Source: Lacticaseibacillus suibinensis
GTDB taxonomy: Bacteria; Bacillota; Bacilli; Lactobacillales; Lactobacillaceae
Direction of reading: 5' to 3'
Assembly: GCF_003946175.1 (NCBI RefSeq)
Contig: NZ_RHOK01000005.1
Coordinates: forward strand, 1-64,000
Length of the DNA stretch: 64,000 bases
Numbering within the stretch: position 1 is the stretch's first letter; each line of letters begins with the position of its first letter. Below are positions 1 to 8,427 of the stretch, piece by piece. The notes under the pieces are model-generated. The model worked only from the letters and a program-made list of their open reading frames with translations, was not told the origin of the DNA and ran no database searches. Both the position numbers and the translations under genes were made by a program.

Positions 1-72
1 AAAAGCCCTATCACATTTACGAAACTTTGTTCAGTTTTCAAAGGACCACTGTGTCCAAAAGACAACTTTAAC

Positions 73-101
73 AGTATATCTTATGGCTTTTTGCTTGTCA
101 A
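73..101 (-). promoter_or_regulatory. Promoter P2 of an rRNA operon (reads out of the window)
   Basis: On the minus strand a perfect -35 TTGACA (96-101) is followed after 17 bp by -10 TATACT (73-78). Downstream, at 25-44, lies CTTTGAAAACTGAACAAAG on the minus strand, the leader/boxA-like sequence that typically precedes 16S rRNA or opens the 16S-23S spacer in lactobacilli. The rRNA itself would lie left of base 1 and is not seen, so the rRNA assignment is an inference from the leader and the tandem promoters. Confidence 0.75.
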
Positions 102-189
102 ATTAAAATGTCATGAAATGAATAATTATTCGTCTTCCAAGCATTTGGCGGCGAAGCGCAATGCGCTTGCCGTTTTGACAACAACAAGT

Positions 190-219
190 ATCTTACCAGC
201 CAACAGCCCCTAGCGTCAA
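190..219 (-). promoter_or_regulatory. Promoter P1 of the same rRNA-type operon
   Basis: On the minus strand TTGACG (214-219) and TAAGAT (190-195) are separated by 18 bp. It lies about 115 bp upstream of the stronger P2 promoter. Tandem P1/P2 promoters are the usual arrangement for rRNA operons in Firmicutes. The stretch 1-356 otherwise holds no gene. Confidence 0.55.
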
Positions 220-344
220 CACTTAATTCAACATTCACCAAAAAAACAGAATAAGCGAAAATTTGACCACTAAGAGCGCAAAGAATGATTATTCATCTTA
301 CCTATTTCCGAACGAAAATGAATAATCAAAATTCAATGTACGAA

Positions 345-376
345 AAAAGCACACGACTAGTCGTCTGTGTGCTTTT
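345..376 (-). terminator. Terminator overlapping the 3' end of cvfD
   Basis: AAAAGCACAC and GTGTGCTTTT form a hairpin with TAG near its loop, followed on the minus strand by a run of Ts. The cvfD stop codon (357-359) is inside the hairpin, so the last codons of the gene encode one arm. Confidence 0.7.
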
Positions 377-737
377 CCATCAGGCCAAGGTACTCACTGA
401 CCCAGCCATCGAGGCGTTCGGCAATCGGGGTAAAACCTAAATGCAGCTTACGGTTCGTCCAATAGTGCTTGCGATGCCGGTAAGTGGTCATCGCCGGTGC
501 CGGCTGCAACGCCCGCACGGACAAACTAATTTTGCCCGAAAACTCATCAATATCCAAAATGACCACCTGCACCTGCTGACCGACCTTGAACAAATCCGTC
601 AGTGCTTTCACGAAACCGTGTTGACACTCGGAAATGTGAATCAGGCCTTGGTGGCGATCATCAAGCAGAACAAAAACGCCGTAGGGCTGAATGCCAGTGA
701 CCTTGCCGGTGACGATATCACCGATTCGATAGTTCAT
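357..737 (-). CDS. cvfD: S1-domain RNA-binding regulator, CvfD/YugI family (general stress protein 13)
   Basis: This 126-aa protein has one S1 RNA-binding fold at about residues 3-76, with the typical opening GDIVTGKVTGIQPYGVFV and the HISE motif near residue 36. The remaining 50 residues are an unassigned tail ending in acidic residues. In streptococci CvfD is an RNA-binding post-transcriptional regulator linked to cold stress and virulence; that role is carried over here from the family. The gene stands alone, transcribed toward the rRNA-type promoters. Its ribosome site is weak (AAGTGG, 4 nt from the ATG). Confidence 0.85.
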   Translation of the reverse strand: MNYRIGDIVTGKVTGIQPYGVFVLLDDRHQGLIHISECQHGFVKALTDLFKVGQQVQVVILDIDEFSGKISLSVRALQPAPAMTTYRHRKHYWTNRKLHLGFTPIAERLDGWVSEYLGLMEKHTDD

Positions 738-809
738 TGCGCCACTTCATTTCTATGATGTGAGTCTGCTTACCTATTCAGTATAACGAATGCTCAGCCG
801 TGACTCAAA

Positions 810-1385
810 CTAGGCAATCGTGATGTGCTCGATGGTAATTGGGGTGTCGGGTTTGTCAGCACTGGTTTTAACCCGGCTAATGGCTTCAACCACATCCATC
901 CCAGCCATGACCTGCCCGAACACTGTGTGCCGGCCGTCAAGCCATGGGGTGCCGCCTTGCTGATAGGCATCGACCACGGCCTGCGGATAACCGGCGCCAG
1001 GCAATTGCTGTGCCATCTGCGGATTGAGGTGTTCGTTGGACACGATGAAAAATTGGCTACCATTTGTGTTAGGCCCAGCATTGGCCATGGACAGCGCGCC
1101 TTTAAGATTAAACACCGAGGCACTGAATTCATCTTCAAAGGCTTGGCCCCAAATGCTTTCACCACCAGCACCGGTGCCTGTAGGATCGCCGCCTTGAATC
1201 ATAAAGTCGGGAATCACCCGGTGAAAGGTGATGCCATCGTAGTAACCCTGCTTGGCCAGGGTCGTGAAGTTTTCCACGGCTTTCGGGGCTTGCTCTGGGA
1301 ACAAAGCAAAGGTGATGTCACCCATGGACGTGGCCATAACGGCTTTGGGGCCGTTGAAAGTATCAAGTTCGAGTTGTGGGTACAT
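810..1385 (-). CDS. ppiB: Cyclophilin-type peptidyl-prolyl cis-trans isomerase
   Basis: This 191-aa cytoplasmic enzyme catalyses cis-trans isomerisation of proline peptide bonds during protein folding. The catalytic core is visible: [14 protein letters not shown] at residues 54-67 carries the active-site Arg56 and Gln64. NGSQFFI and the following regions complete the beta barrel. There is no signal peptide or lipobox, so it is the intracellular type rather than PrsA. The start is ATG with AGGAGG five bases upstream. A TATAAT -10 lies at 1420-1425. It is monocistronic and divergent from the ferredoxin-NADP reductase gene. Confidence 0.93.
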   Translation of the reverse strand: MYPQLELDTFNGPKAVMATSMGDITFALFPEQAPKAVENFTTLAKQGYYDGITFHRVIPDFMIQGGDPTGTGAGGESIWGQAFEDEFSASVFNLKGALSMANAGPNTNGSQFFIVSNEHLNPQMAQQLPGAGYPQAVVDAYQQGGTPWLDGRHTVFGQVMAGMDVVEAISRVKTSADKPDTPITIEHITIA

Positions 1386-1419
1386 AGTTTCCTCCTATTA
1401 AGCAATCTTATTCTGGAGC

Positions 1420-1425
1420 ATTATA
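1420..1425 (-). promoter_or_regulatory. -10 element of the cyclophilin gene
   Basis: TATAAT on the minus strand lies 35 bp upstream of the ATG. No convincing TTGACA is found 17 bp further upstream, so only the -10 is claimed. Confidence 0.45.
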
Positions 1426-1536
1426 CCATAATCGCGCTTCGGCTAAGCGTGAAACTGGAGCGACCTGGTCGTGGTTGCCAAGCCTAAAATATGGTACGGT
1501 TAAGCAGATAGTTCATAGAGGAAACGAGGAATCCAA

Positions 1537-2520
1537 ATGGCAACACACACTTATGAAATCACTGTGATTGGCGGCGGGCCTGTCGGCATGTTCGCCGCCT
1601 TTTACGCCGGGCTGCATGCCGCTGACGTGGCCTTGGTCGAAAGTCTCAGCGACTTAGGCGGCCAGACCGGGAATTTGTATCCGGCCAAGGTGCTGTATGA
1701 CATTGGGGGCTTTCCTGGCATTAGCGGCCAGCAGCTGGTCGAGCAATTGCAAACGCAAGTCACCCACTTCAAGCCCACCATCAAAACTGCCACTACCGTC
1801 ACCGCAATCAACCGGCTTGATGATGGTACCTATCAGCTCGACACCACGCAAGGGCCAATTTTGACCAAAACGGTGATTATTGCGACTGGTGGCGGGGCCT
1901 TTACACCGCGCCGCCTGGCCGTCGATTACGATCCCGCCTTGGATGACAAAAACGTCTTCTACTTCGTGCGGGACCTTGCGACCTTCGATGGCGACACCGT
2001 GGCCATTGCCGGCGGCGGCGATTCCGCCATCGACTGGGCCTTGGCCATTGCGCCGCGCGCCAAGCAGGTCAATCTGATTCATCGCCGTGATCAATTTCGC
2101 GCCTTAGAATCAAGCGTGGCTGAATTAAAAGCCAGCCCCGTCCAGCTGCACACCCCATTTTTGATTGAATCCGTGCAGGCAGCTGGTCACCAAATCGACG
2201 TCACGTTAAAGCAGGTACGCGGAGATGCCAAGCGCCAGCTACGCGTCGACAAACTATTGGTCAATTACGGCTTCATGAGTGAAAACAAGCAACTGCGCAG
2301 TTGGGGCGTGGAGCTCGACCGCAATGCCATTAAAGTGGCCTCGACCATGGCCACCAGTCGCCAAGGTATTTATGCCATTGGCGATGTGGCCAGCTATCCT
2401 GGCAAACTCAAATTAATCGCCAGCGGCTTTGGCGAAGCCCCGATTGCCGTCAACGAAGCCTTGAGCTTCTTGTATCCAGAACGCCGCCAAGCCCTGCACA
2501 GCTCACAGCTTTATCATTAA
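1537..2520 (+). CDS. Ferredoxin/flavodoxin--NADP reductase, thioredoxin-reductase-like (type 2)
   Basis: This 327-aa flavoprotein transfers electrons between NADPH and ferredoxin or flavodoxin. It has an FAD-binding IGGGPVG motif at residues 11-17, a [13 protein letters not shown] segment at 39-51, a second Rossmann motif AGGGDSAID at 158-166 for NADPH, and a C-terminal [18 protein letters not shown] motif. The redox CxxC of true thioredoxin reductase is absent, which separates it from TrxB and matches the YumC-type enzymes. An ATG follows a GAGGA site. The pgpA-like gene starts 18 bp downstream, suggesting one transcript. Confidence 0.92.
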   Translation: MATHTYEITVIGGGPVGMFAAFYAGLHAADVALVESLSDLGGQTGNLYPAKVLYDIGGFPGISGQQLVEQLQTQVTHFKPTIKTATTVTAINRLDDGTYQLDTTQGPILTKTVIIATGGGAFTPRRLAVDYDPALDDKNVFYFVRDLATFDGDTVAIAGGGDSAIDWALAIAPRAKQVNLIHRRDQFRALESSVAELKASPVQLHTPFLIESVQAAGHQIDVTLKQVRGDAKRQLRVDKLLVNYGFMSENKQLRSWGVELDRNAIKVASTMATSRQGIYAIGDVASYPGKLKLIASGFGEAPIAVNEALSFLYPERRQALHSSQLYH

Positions 2521-2538
2521 CCAAAGGAAGCGATTCAA

Positions 2539-3060
2539 ATGGCAGATCAACAAAGTATCACCAACGAAGAAAAACTCTATGAACACACCATTGCCTTACT
2601 CCATGAACGCGGGGTGGAACCAAAAGATATTGGTGAGCTCGTCATGTTCCTGCAGGAAAAATTCATCCCTGATCTGACCTTACCAGATGCCATCGAAAAT
2701 GTGATGATCGTCCTGCGCAAGCGGGAAGTCCAAAATGCGGTCATGACCGGCGTGCAGCTCGACAAACTGGCCGAAGCCGGCAAACTCGACCAGCCGCTGC
2801 AGCACATCATCGAAGAAGATGAAGGGCTGTATGGGGTCGACGAAATTTTGGCCTTCTCGGTGGTGAATGTTTACGGTTCGATTGGCTTTACCAATTATGG
2901 CTACATTGACCGGGTCAAGCCCGGCATTTTGGCCGTCTTGAACGCGCATGAACCTGGTATTATCCACACTTTTTTGGACGATATTGTCGGCGCGATTGCG
3001 GCTGCTGCCGCTAGCCGGTTGGCCCATTCGCATCCTGAATTGGAAGACGATAATTATTAA
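2539..3060 (+). CDS. pgpA: Phosphatidylglycerophosphatase A-like protein (YutG family)
   Basis: This 173-aa protein aligns by pattern with the YutG/PgpA domain: LHERGVEPKDIGELVMFLQEKF near the N-terminus, a central EGLYGVDEILAFSVVNVYGSIGFTNYGYIDR-type block and a C-terminal HTFLDDIVGAIAAAAASRLAHS segment. The family is assigned to removal of the terminal phosphate of phosphatidylglycerophosphate. The soluble look (one weakly hydrophobic C-terminal stretch) is typical of the YutG branch, whose enzymatic activity is not firmly shown. It follows the reductase gene closely, with an AAAGGAA ribosome site. Confidence 0.8.
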   Translation: MADQQSITNEEKLYEHTIALLHERGVEPKDIGELVMFLQEKFIPDLTLPDAIENVMIVLRKREVQNAVMTGVQLDKLAEAGKLDQPLQHIIEEDEGLYGVDEILAFSVVNVYGSIGFTNYGYIDRVKPGILAVLNAHEPGIIHTFLDDIVGAIAAAAASRLAHSHPELEDDNY

Positions 3061-3168
3061 ACTTATCCAAAGGCCACGCCTGCCTTGCGCCAGAGCCGGT
3101 ATAATGAAGCGCAGCAAGATACTGTGCGCCAGCGCCACCTGGAGCCAAACTAAATTCGGAGGAGTAGC

Positions 3169-3813
3169 ATGACCCAACTGATCGACTTTATCCTACACAT
3201 CGACACCCACTTGGTGACCATTGTTTCCAGCTTTGGGAACTGGACTTACCTCATTTTGTTTTTGATGGTGTTCATCGAAACCGGGCTGGTAGTGTTTCCC
3301 TTCCTGCCTGGTGACTCGTTGCTCTTTGCGGCTTGCGCGCTGGCTGCGAACGAAGCCTATGGGCTGAACATTTGGGTGCTGTTCGGCGTGTTCTTCGCCG
3401 CGGCCGTGATTGGTGACACTGTCAACTATGAAATCGGCCGGCATTTGGGTTTGGTGGCTTCTAACAGCTCTCTATTCGGGCGCCTGATCAATCGCGATAA
3501 ATTGAAATCAGCCGAAAACTTCTTTAATCGCCATGGTGGTAAAACCATCGCCATCGCCCGCTTTATGCCGCTGGTGCGGACCTTCGCCCCGTTTGTGGCC
3601 GGTGGCTCCAACATGCACTATCCCAAATTCATCCACTACAACTTGATTGGCGGCTTTTTGTGGGTAACCCTGTGCTGCGTCGCCGGGTTCTTCTTCGGTA
3701 ATCAGCCTTTCGTCAAGGAACACTTCTCGGTGGTGGTGCTTGGCATCATTGCGATTTCTCTAATTCCGGTGCTGATCACAGCGCTCCGCGGCCGCAACAA
3801 AACCGCCGCTTAA
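3169..3813 (+). CDS. DedA family integral membrane protein (candidate undecaprenyl-phosphate carrier)
   Basis: This 214-aa membrane protein has about five hydrophobic segments and the DedA signature. FPFLPGDSLLFAACALAA (about 42-59) carries the conserved acidic residue, and RHGGKTIAIARFMPLVRTFAPFVAGGSNM (about 124-152) carries the conserved arginines needed for transport. Members such as UptA of Bacillus recycle undecaprenyl phosphate across the membrane, while others support pH homeostasis. Which applies here is not shown. It has a strong GGAGGAG ribosome site and ends at a bidirectional terminator. A DUF368 protein, the other known class of such carriers, is encoded at 22836. Confidence 0.88.
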   Translation: MTQLIDFILHIDTHLVTIVSSFGNWTYLILFLMVFIETGLVVFPFLPGDSLLFAACALAANEAYGLNIWVLFGVFFAAAVIGDTVNYEIGRHLGLVASNSSLFGRLINRDKLKSAENFFNRHGGKTIAIARFMPLVRTFAPFVAGGSNMHYPKFIHYNLIGGFLWVTLCCVAGFFFGNQPFVKEHFSVVVLGIIAISLIPVLITALRGRNKTAA

Positions 3814-3828
3814 ACCAGCCCAATAGGC

Positions 3829-3866
3829 AAAAAACGTGCTCGTCACAACTGACGAACACGTTTTTT
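3829..3866. terminator. Bidirectional terminator between DedA and the TIGR01906-like gene
   Basis: AACGTG..TCGTCA, a CAAC loop and TGACGA..CACGTT form a stem with A-runs on the left and T-runs on the right. It serves the convergent genes on both strands; the left-reading gene's stop codon (3865) lies at its edge. Confidence 0.85.
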
Positions 3867-4491
3867 ATTGGCCTTGAAGCTTGGCATCCCGCCGGCCACT
3901 CACCAGCCCCCAGACCATCACGGCTTCGAACAGCAGCAAGGCCAAAGCAAAGCAAGCAGCGAAAAAGTTTTCCGGCAGGACGTTGATAATGGGATCCACG
4001 CTGGGATCGAACAACCAATCATTATTGCGAAACAACAGCTTGTGAAAACTGATAAACACCGCGTCAAAGTTCACGGCCATCAAAGCGCCCAGCACTAACG
4101 GCACCAGCGCCCCAATTTGAAACGGTCGAATTAACAAGTAACGGTGGTGCGTCTGCCGCAGCTGGCGCAACCAGTGCCACGCCGGCCACACCGTCACCCA
4201 AAACACCACAATTGCCAGGACAAACAGTTTTTTGACATCGGCAAAATGCTGGGCGCCGCTGGCCGACCAGCGAAAATCCGGGAGGCCAAATGCGACGCCA
4301 GGCACCTGCAGGTAAGTCAGCAGGTGCACATAATTGTGATAAAGACGGCCGCTACTCAGCCCCGCCACCGCTGGCAAATCCTCGAGGTGCATGAACACCG
4401 GATACAACGCGTAAGTCAGCAAAATCGTGCCCCACACCACCGCACTGATGATGAAAAGCCACAGGCAGACCTGCTGCCCCAGCCGCTTCAT
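3865..4491 (-). CDS. TIGR01906-type integral membrane protein
   Basis: This 208-aa protein has about four hydrophobic segments and a large external loop of the type ENYHRLL/YLQ (here ISFHKLLFRNNDWLFDPSVD near the C-terminus). That Phe-His-x-Leu-Phe and the Trp-x-Phe-Asp-Pro block are the family hallmark in lactobacilli. No function is known. The start chosen is the ATG at 4491, one base past the stop of the HAD gene; the frame stays open further upstream but overlaps that gene. It is the last gene of the yutD-HAD operon. Confidence 0.8.
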   Translation of the reverse strand: MKRLGQQVCLWLFIISAVVWGTILLTYALYPVFMHLEDLPAVAGLSSGRLYHNYVHLLTYLQVPGVAFGLPDFRWSASGAQHFADVKKLFVLAIVVFWVTVWPAWHWLRQLRQTHHRYLLIRPFQIGALVPLVLGALMAVNFDAVFISFHKLLFRNNDWLFDPSVDPIINVLPENFFAACFALALLLFEAVMVWGLVSGRRDAKLQGQ

Positions 4492-4492
4492 C

Positions 4493-5269
4493 TTAAACCT
4501 CCCAGTCCGCCAGACTGGCGACTTCATGCGTGGGTTTAACCGCTTGCTTAGCAACATCGGCTCGGGTGGAGATCCCGGTATACACCAGCAAGGTGTCGAT
4601 ACCGGCATTAATACCGGCCTTGATGTCGGTATTGTAATTATCGCCAACCATCACCACCTGCTCCTTGGTCAGGCCCATTTTATGCAAGGCTTGGGTCATG
4701 ATGATCGACTCGGGCTTGCCAATGTAAAAGGCTTTGCGTTGGGTGCTTCGCTCCACCAACGCAATCACCGAACCGGCGCCAGGCACATGGCCGCGTTCGT
4801 TCGGGAGATTGGTGTCAGCGTTGGTGCCGATGAACATGCCGCCGCGCTGAATGGCTAACGTGGCCAGCTCGAATTTATGATACGTGACATCATAATCCAG
4901 CCCCACCACCACGTAGTCAGGGTCATATTCGTTAAAGCGCAGCCCCACATCCAGTAAAGCCTGCTTCAAGCCGAGCTCCCCAATCACGTAGACGGACTTG
5001 CCGCGTGCATCCCCGCCGTTTTGCTGCTGAATCCAGCTCGCCGTCGCCAAGGAAGGCGTGTAAACCTGCGCCGGGTCGGCGTGAATGTCATGGTTTTCGG
5101 CCAAATTGCGGCACACATCAGCCGGCGACTTGGTGGTATTATTCGTCAAAAACAAAAACGGGATGTGCTTGGCCTGGAGGCGCTCCACGAAAGCCTTCGC
5201 TTCTGGAATCCGCTCCTTACCGCGATACATCGTCCCGTCTAAATCAATCATATAACCTTGATATGTCAA
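4493..5269 (-). CDS. HAD-IIA family hydrolase (NagD/YutF-like sugar-phosphate phosphatase)
   Basis: This 258-aa phosphatase has the HAD nucleophile motif IDLDGTMYRG (Asp9 and Asp11), the TNNTTKSP motif II and the C-terminal VMVGDNYNTDIKAGINAGIDT motif. Family members hydrolyse small phosphorylated metabolites; the substrate here is unknown. The start is TTG at 5269, because an AGGAGAAG site lies just upstream. An earlier in-frame TTG at 5290 has no ribosome site and would overlap yutD. It is in the middle of the yutD-HAD-TIGR01906 operon. Confidence 0.9.
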   Translation of the reverse strand: MTYQGYMIDLDGTMYRGKERIPEAKAFVERLQAKHIPFLFLTNNTTKSPADVCRNLAENHDIHADPAQVYTPSLATASWIQQQNGGDARGKSVYVIGELGLKQALLDVGLRFNEYDPDYVVVGLDYDVTYHKFELATLAIQRGGMFIGTNADTNLPNERGHVPGAGSVIALVERSTQRKAFYIGKPESIIMTQALHKMGLTKEQVVMVGDNYNTDIKAGINAGIDTLLVYTGISTRADVAKQAVKPTHEVASLADWEV

Positions 5270-5286
5270 AAATCTTCTCCTGTTTC

Positions 5287-5811
5287 TCAATCAGATTCGC
5301 GCGTTTTAATGGTGAAGTGGCGTTTGCGCGGTTTGCCCTTAGCCACGGTTTCAGCGCGGCCAAGGACGGGCTGGGCTTTCACGGCTTTTTCCTCATAAGG
5401 GGCCGCCTTGCGATGATGACTCTTGCCGCCGCGGCGCCGCTTGGGTTTAACCGCCGGCGCATCGAGGCGTTGCAAGACGAAAAAGGCGCAGCCAAAATTG
5501 CAGTACTCATAAAGATAGTCTTCCAGCGTGCCGATCAACTGATCCTTGCTGGCGCGGCGGTTGTCATCGCGATAAAATCCCCGCAAGCGCAATTGCTCAT
5601 AGCCCCAATCGCCGACGATGTAGTCATATTTTTCCAGCACATCCATATAGCGCTCGGCAAACTTGGCCTTATCAAAGCCCGCTTTATGGTCCTTCACCAA
5701 CTGATAGCGCCGGCCATCGATCGTGATCAAATCAGGGGCAACCTGACTGATTTGCGCCATGGGGATTATCGGCTGACGCACCGGCCGCTCTTTCAAGGTC
5801 CGTTCAGACAT
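5287..5811 (-). CDS. yutD: YutD family protein (DUF1027)
   Basis: This 174-aa protein has a DUF1027 core at about residues 25-120, with the diagnostic FDKAKFAERYMDVLEKYDYIVGDWGYEQLRL segment and a short cysteine-containing NFGCAFFVLQR block. The C-terminal 55 residues are a basic, low-complexity tail (KPKRRRGGKSHHRK), which suggests nucleic-acid contact, but this is only inference. No function is known. It heads the operon with the HAD phosphatase, and the yutD-HAD neighbourhood is conserved in Bacilli. An upstream AGGAGG site supports the ATG. Confidence 0.88.
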   Translation of the reverse strand: MSERTLKERPVRQPIIPMAQISQVAPDLITIDGRRYQLVKDHKAGFDKAKFAERYMDVLEKYDYIVGDWGYEQLRLRGFYRDDNRRASKDQLIGTLEDYLYEYCNFGCAFFVLQRLDAPAVKPKRRRGGKSHHRKAAPYEEKAVKAQPVLGRAETVAKGKPRKRHFTIKTRESD

Positions 5812-5869
5812 TCTGCCACCTCCTTCGACCTACAATAGCTTCTAGTATAGCACAGGCGCTTGTGTCCAC

Positions 5870-6673
5870 CTAGCGCAGCAAAGTCGCCATGCGCAAGGTC
5901 ATCAGCGGATCAATGCCACTCAGCTGGTAGTAGGCACTGTTTTCGCGCCAGGCCACCGTGTTCACCCGGTCACTGCTTTTGGCCACATGCAGGACCACCG
6001 CCCCATGCGTGGCTGGAATCGGTAGGCTGGCTTGAGCTAAAAAGCTCACGGCTTGCTTAGCTAGCGCAACGGGATCTTCCTGATTCTGATTGACACCGCT
6101 GGCCACCAAGGACCAGCGGCCTTCGTGCCAAGTCACATAGGTCGACCCGGCTGCGCCTTCCTTCGTGCCGGTCAAGCCATCCCCCAGTGCAACAGTCGGC
6201 AACCCCGCCTGTAGGGCCTGGTAATTGATAGCGGCATCCGCTGCTTTGGCCGCTGCAGTCGATTCTGGCGTGGTTTTGGTCAAAACATATGAGGCATTTG
6301 CCCGCGGCAGCGCGCTCGCCTGAAAAGCGGCGGCGCCAAAACTGAAATACAACTTGTAGCTGGCCGCCGTGCCTTCCGCGGCGACGTTCAGGGCTTGCCC
6401 ATTGGTGGCAGGATCCTGCTGCGGAAATTTAGCCCCGGGAATTTGCTTGCGCAAAGCGCTTTGCAGCGTCGCCAGATGCGTCTGCGCCGGCGCGGTGGTT
6501 GAACTTGAGGCCTGACTGCTACTTTGACTGGACTTGGCTTTGGCCTTGGCTTTTTGACTGCTAGTCTGACTCGACTTGGCACTGCTTGAGGATGGCTTGG
6601 ATGCTTGCTTCTGGCCGCAACCACCCAACACGATGACGGCCAGCACGGCCAGTCCTAACCATTGCTTTTTCAT
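5870..6673 (-). CDS. Putative lipoprotein with Ser/Lys-rich linker
   Basis: This 267-aa protein has a lipoprotein signal peptide with lipobox LGGC at residues 16-19. A Ser/Ala/Lys-rich spacer (about 22-60) places a folded domain (about 70-267) away from the membrane. The domain matches no family I can name. It has Tyr- and Ala-rich blocks such as AASYKLYFSFG and ends in a beta-rich segment. The start is the ATG at 6673, eight bases after AAGGAG; a GTG three codons earlier lies inside that site. It stands alone, and its role at the cell surface is unknown. Confidence 0.75.
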   Translation of the reverse strand: MKKQWLGLAVLAVIVLGGCGQKQASKPSSSSAKSSQTSSQKAKAKAKSSQSSSQASSSTTAPAQTHLATLQSALRKQIPGAKFPQQDPATNGQALNVAAEGTAASYKLYFSFGAAAFQASALPRANASYVLTKTTPESTAAAKAADAAINYQALQAGLPTVALGDGLTGTKEGAAGSTYVTWHEGRWSLVASGVNQNQEDPVALAKQAVSFLAQASLPIPATHGAVVLHVAKSSDRVNTVAWRENSAYYQLSGIDPLMTLRMATLLR

Positions 6674-6742
6674 TTTGACCACTCCTTTTGCCTAGATTAT
6701 ACGAAAAACAAGTTGAAAAAGAAAACGCTTACTCGGAGCAGC

Positions 6743-6768
6743 AAAAAAGAAGCGGCTCCCCTGCCGCT
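6743..6768 (-). terminator. Terminator of the small gene at 6774
   Basis: On the minus strand AGCGGC, a short loop and GCCGCT are followed by TCTTTTTTG. Confidence 0.7.
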
Positions 6769-6773
6769 ACCGA

Positions 6774-7019
6774 TCATGCTTCCCCTTGTTCCAGTTGCAC
6801 CAGCTGCGCATGGAGCGCTGGCTGGACCGCCTCTGGTAAGAAAACGGCCAACTGGGGCCAAAAACTGTAAGTGACATACGCCGCCGTAAAATCCCCTTGT
6901 TGCAGCTTGCGAAAACCCAGCGTGACTAGCGCGTTGATTTGCCCTGCTGCTTTGGGGTCAGCTGCGGCCAACAGTGCTTGCCGCAGCGCCTGGAGCTCTG
7001 TTTTGACTTGTTTTTCCAA
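6774..7019 (-). CDS. Small uncharacterised helical protein (81 aa)
   Basis: A TTG-started frame encodes a mostly helical 81-aa protein (EKQVKTELQALRQALLAAA) with an aromatic YVTYSFWPQL block. A G-rich stretch (GGGGTGGGGGA) precedes the start but is a poor ribosome site. The gene follows the phosphoesterase gene by 62 bp and has its own terminator, which favours it being real. I do not recognise the family. Confidence 0.55.
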   Translation of the reverse strand: MEKQVKTELQALRQALLAAADPKAAGQINALVTLGFRKLQQGDFTAAYVTYSFWPQLAVFLPEAVQPALHAQLVQLEQGEA

Positions 7020-7081
7020 TCCCCCACCCCGCTTTGCTTAACAGTTTACCGGGGTTTAGATTAAAAATCAATGTGAACATT

Positions 7082-7699
7082 CTAATTCTGACCCTGTTTT
7101 TGCAAATAAGCTTTCTTGGCAGCCGCCAGTTCATGCACCTCGGCCGCAGACAATGGGCTGCCCCAAGGCAAGGCCTGGATGCTCGGCACCAGGCGGCGTT
7201 CTGGGGCATCCACCCCGACGTTGATGTTTTCGGCAATCGGCACCATGCTGTTGTGGATATGGCCATGCAAATTCAGGGTCTGCTGGGTGATGCCCAACAG
7301 CAGCGGGTAATGGGTCATGATGAACTGAGTGTGATCATCTTTGATGATGGTGCCCACGTCATGAAAGAGGAACTTGGGCTGGCCATGCCAGCCGGGATCT
7401 TGGCGGCGAAGAAACTTGAAGCGGGCCTGATAGTCATGATTGCCTTTGATGAAGACAATTTGGCCATGCAGCTGCGTCAGCACCGCCAGGACCGCCTGCT
7501 CGGTAGGCATCGCCTCTGGGTTCATGGCAATGTCGCCCAGATGATAGACCCGGTCATTCTCGTCGTCGACGCGCGCATTCCAGGCGCTGATCATGGCGTT
7601 GTTCATCGCCGCTACCGAATCAAACAGCCGCGGCGCAAAATCATTGGGGCCAAGCAGGTCCGCATGGAAAAAATGAGTATCTGAAATAAAGTAATTCAC
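7082..7699 (-). CDS. Calcineurin-like metallophosphoesterase
   Basis: This 205-aa enzyme carries the dimetal phosphoesterase motifs in order: ISDTHFFH (Asp7, His9), a GDIAMNPEA block, IKGNHDYQ, THYPLL and NLHGHIHN. The protein is soluble, and the family hydrolyses phosphomonoesters or diesters; the substrate is unknown. The start is GTG at 7699, six bases after AGGGAGG and overlapping the stop of the upstream YibE/F gene (GTGA), so the two are translationally coupled. Confidence 0.88.
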   Translation of the reverse strand: MNYFISDTHFFHADLLGPNDFAPRLFDSVAAMNNAMISAWNARVDDENDRVYHLGDIAMNPEAMPTEQAVLAVLTQLHGQIVFIKGNHDYQARFKFLRRQDPGWHGQPKFLFHDVGTIIKDDHTQFIMTHYPLLLGITQQTLNLHGHIHNSMVPIAENINVGVDAPERRLVPSIQALPWGSPLSAAEVHELAAAKKAYLQKQGQN

Positions 7700-8427
7700 G
7701 AACGGCCTCCCTGCCGCCGCTGCACGATCCACATGGTAAAAGGCACCGTCAGCGTCACGGCAATCATCGAAAACAAGACTTCAATCAGTTCCCGGGCAAA
7801 AATCTGATTGTTCAGCACCTGCCAGAACGGGTAGCGCAGCTGCGTGAACCACAGAAATAGCCCGGCAAAGCCACGGAAAAAGCCAAAGAACAAGGTGTTC
7901 AGCGCTGTGCCAATGATTTCGGCGGCCATTTGCGTGAGTCCCGCTTCAGAAGCGGCCGCACCTAACGTCTTCATCCCTGCGGCCACCGCCACTGCCGCTT
8001 CAGCAATGGCGCCGAGGGTCGAAAACAGCGCTGTGGCGATTAAGATGTGCGGAAAGCTAACTCCAATCAACAAGTTGTAACCCTCCAGCGCCTCAGAATC
8101 TTCGGTGCCGAAACCGGCCACATGCGCATACCGCACACCGATGCCAATCACCAGTAGCATGCCAAGCATCACCAGGAGCGACGCCACAAAAGCAGTTTGG
8201 GCCACATCGCCATCTCGAGTCGACAGGAAAATCGTGGTGGCCAGCACCACCAAGCCCAGCACGGCTGCCACGCCGATGGCATTAAACCCGCCAGCCATCA
8301 AAATCACGGCCAGCATCATCAACAAGAAATTAATCATCACCGCGAGAAAATTACTGAACCCTTGCTTGCCGCCGACTGCCACCATCAACACCAGCAAAGC
8401 CAGGAGGAGCGCTTCAAACGTATTCAT
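7696..8427 (-). CDS. YibE/F-like membrane protein, second subunit
   Basis: This 243-aa protein has about seven membrane segments and the YibE/F core, including the GVSFPHILIATALFSTLGAIAEAAVAVAAGMK region. It overlaps both neighbours by four bases (ATGA upstream, GTGA downstream), so the larger YibE/F protein, this one and the phosphoesterase are probably made together. The family is widespread in Lactobacillales as adjacent pairs; its substrate is not known. Confidence 0.85.
   Translation of the reverse strand: MNTFEALLLALLVLMVAVGGKQGFSNFLAVMINFLLMMLAVILMAGGFNAIGVAAVLGLVVLATTIFLSTRDGDVAQTAFVASLLVMLGMLLVIGIGVRYAHVAGFGTEDSEALEGYNLLIGVSFPHILIATALFSTLGAIAEAAVAVAAGMKTLGAAASEAGLTQMAAEIIGTALNTLFFGFFRGFAGLFLWFTQLRYPFWQVLNNQIFARELIEVLFSMIAVTLTVPFTMWIVQRRQGGRS

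Noticed and set aside
825-1487. 220-codon open frame opposite the cyclophilin gene
   Set aside because: No ribosome site or recognisable domain; the cyclophilin active site is on the minus strand.
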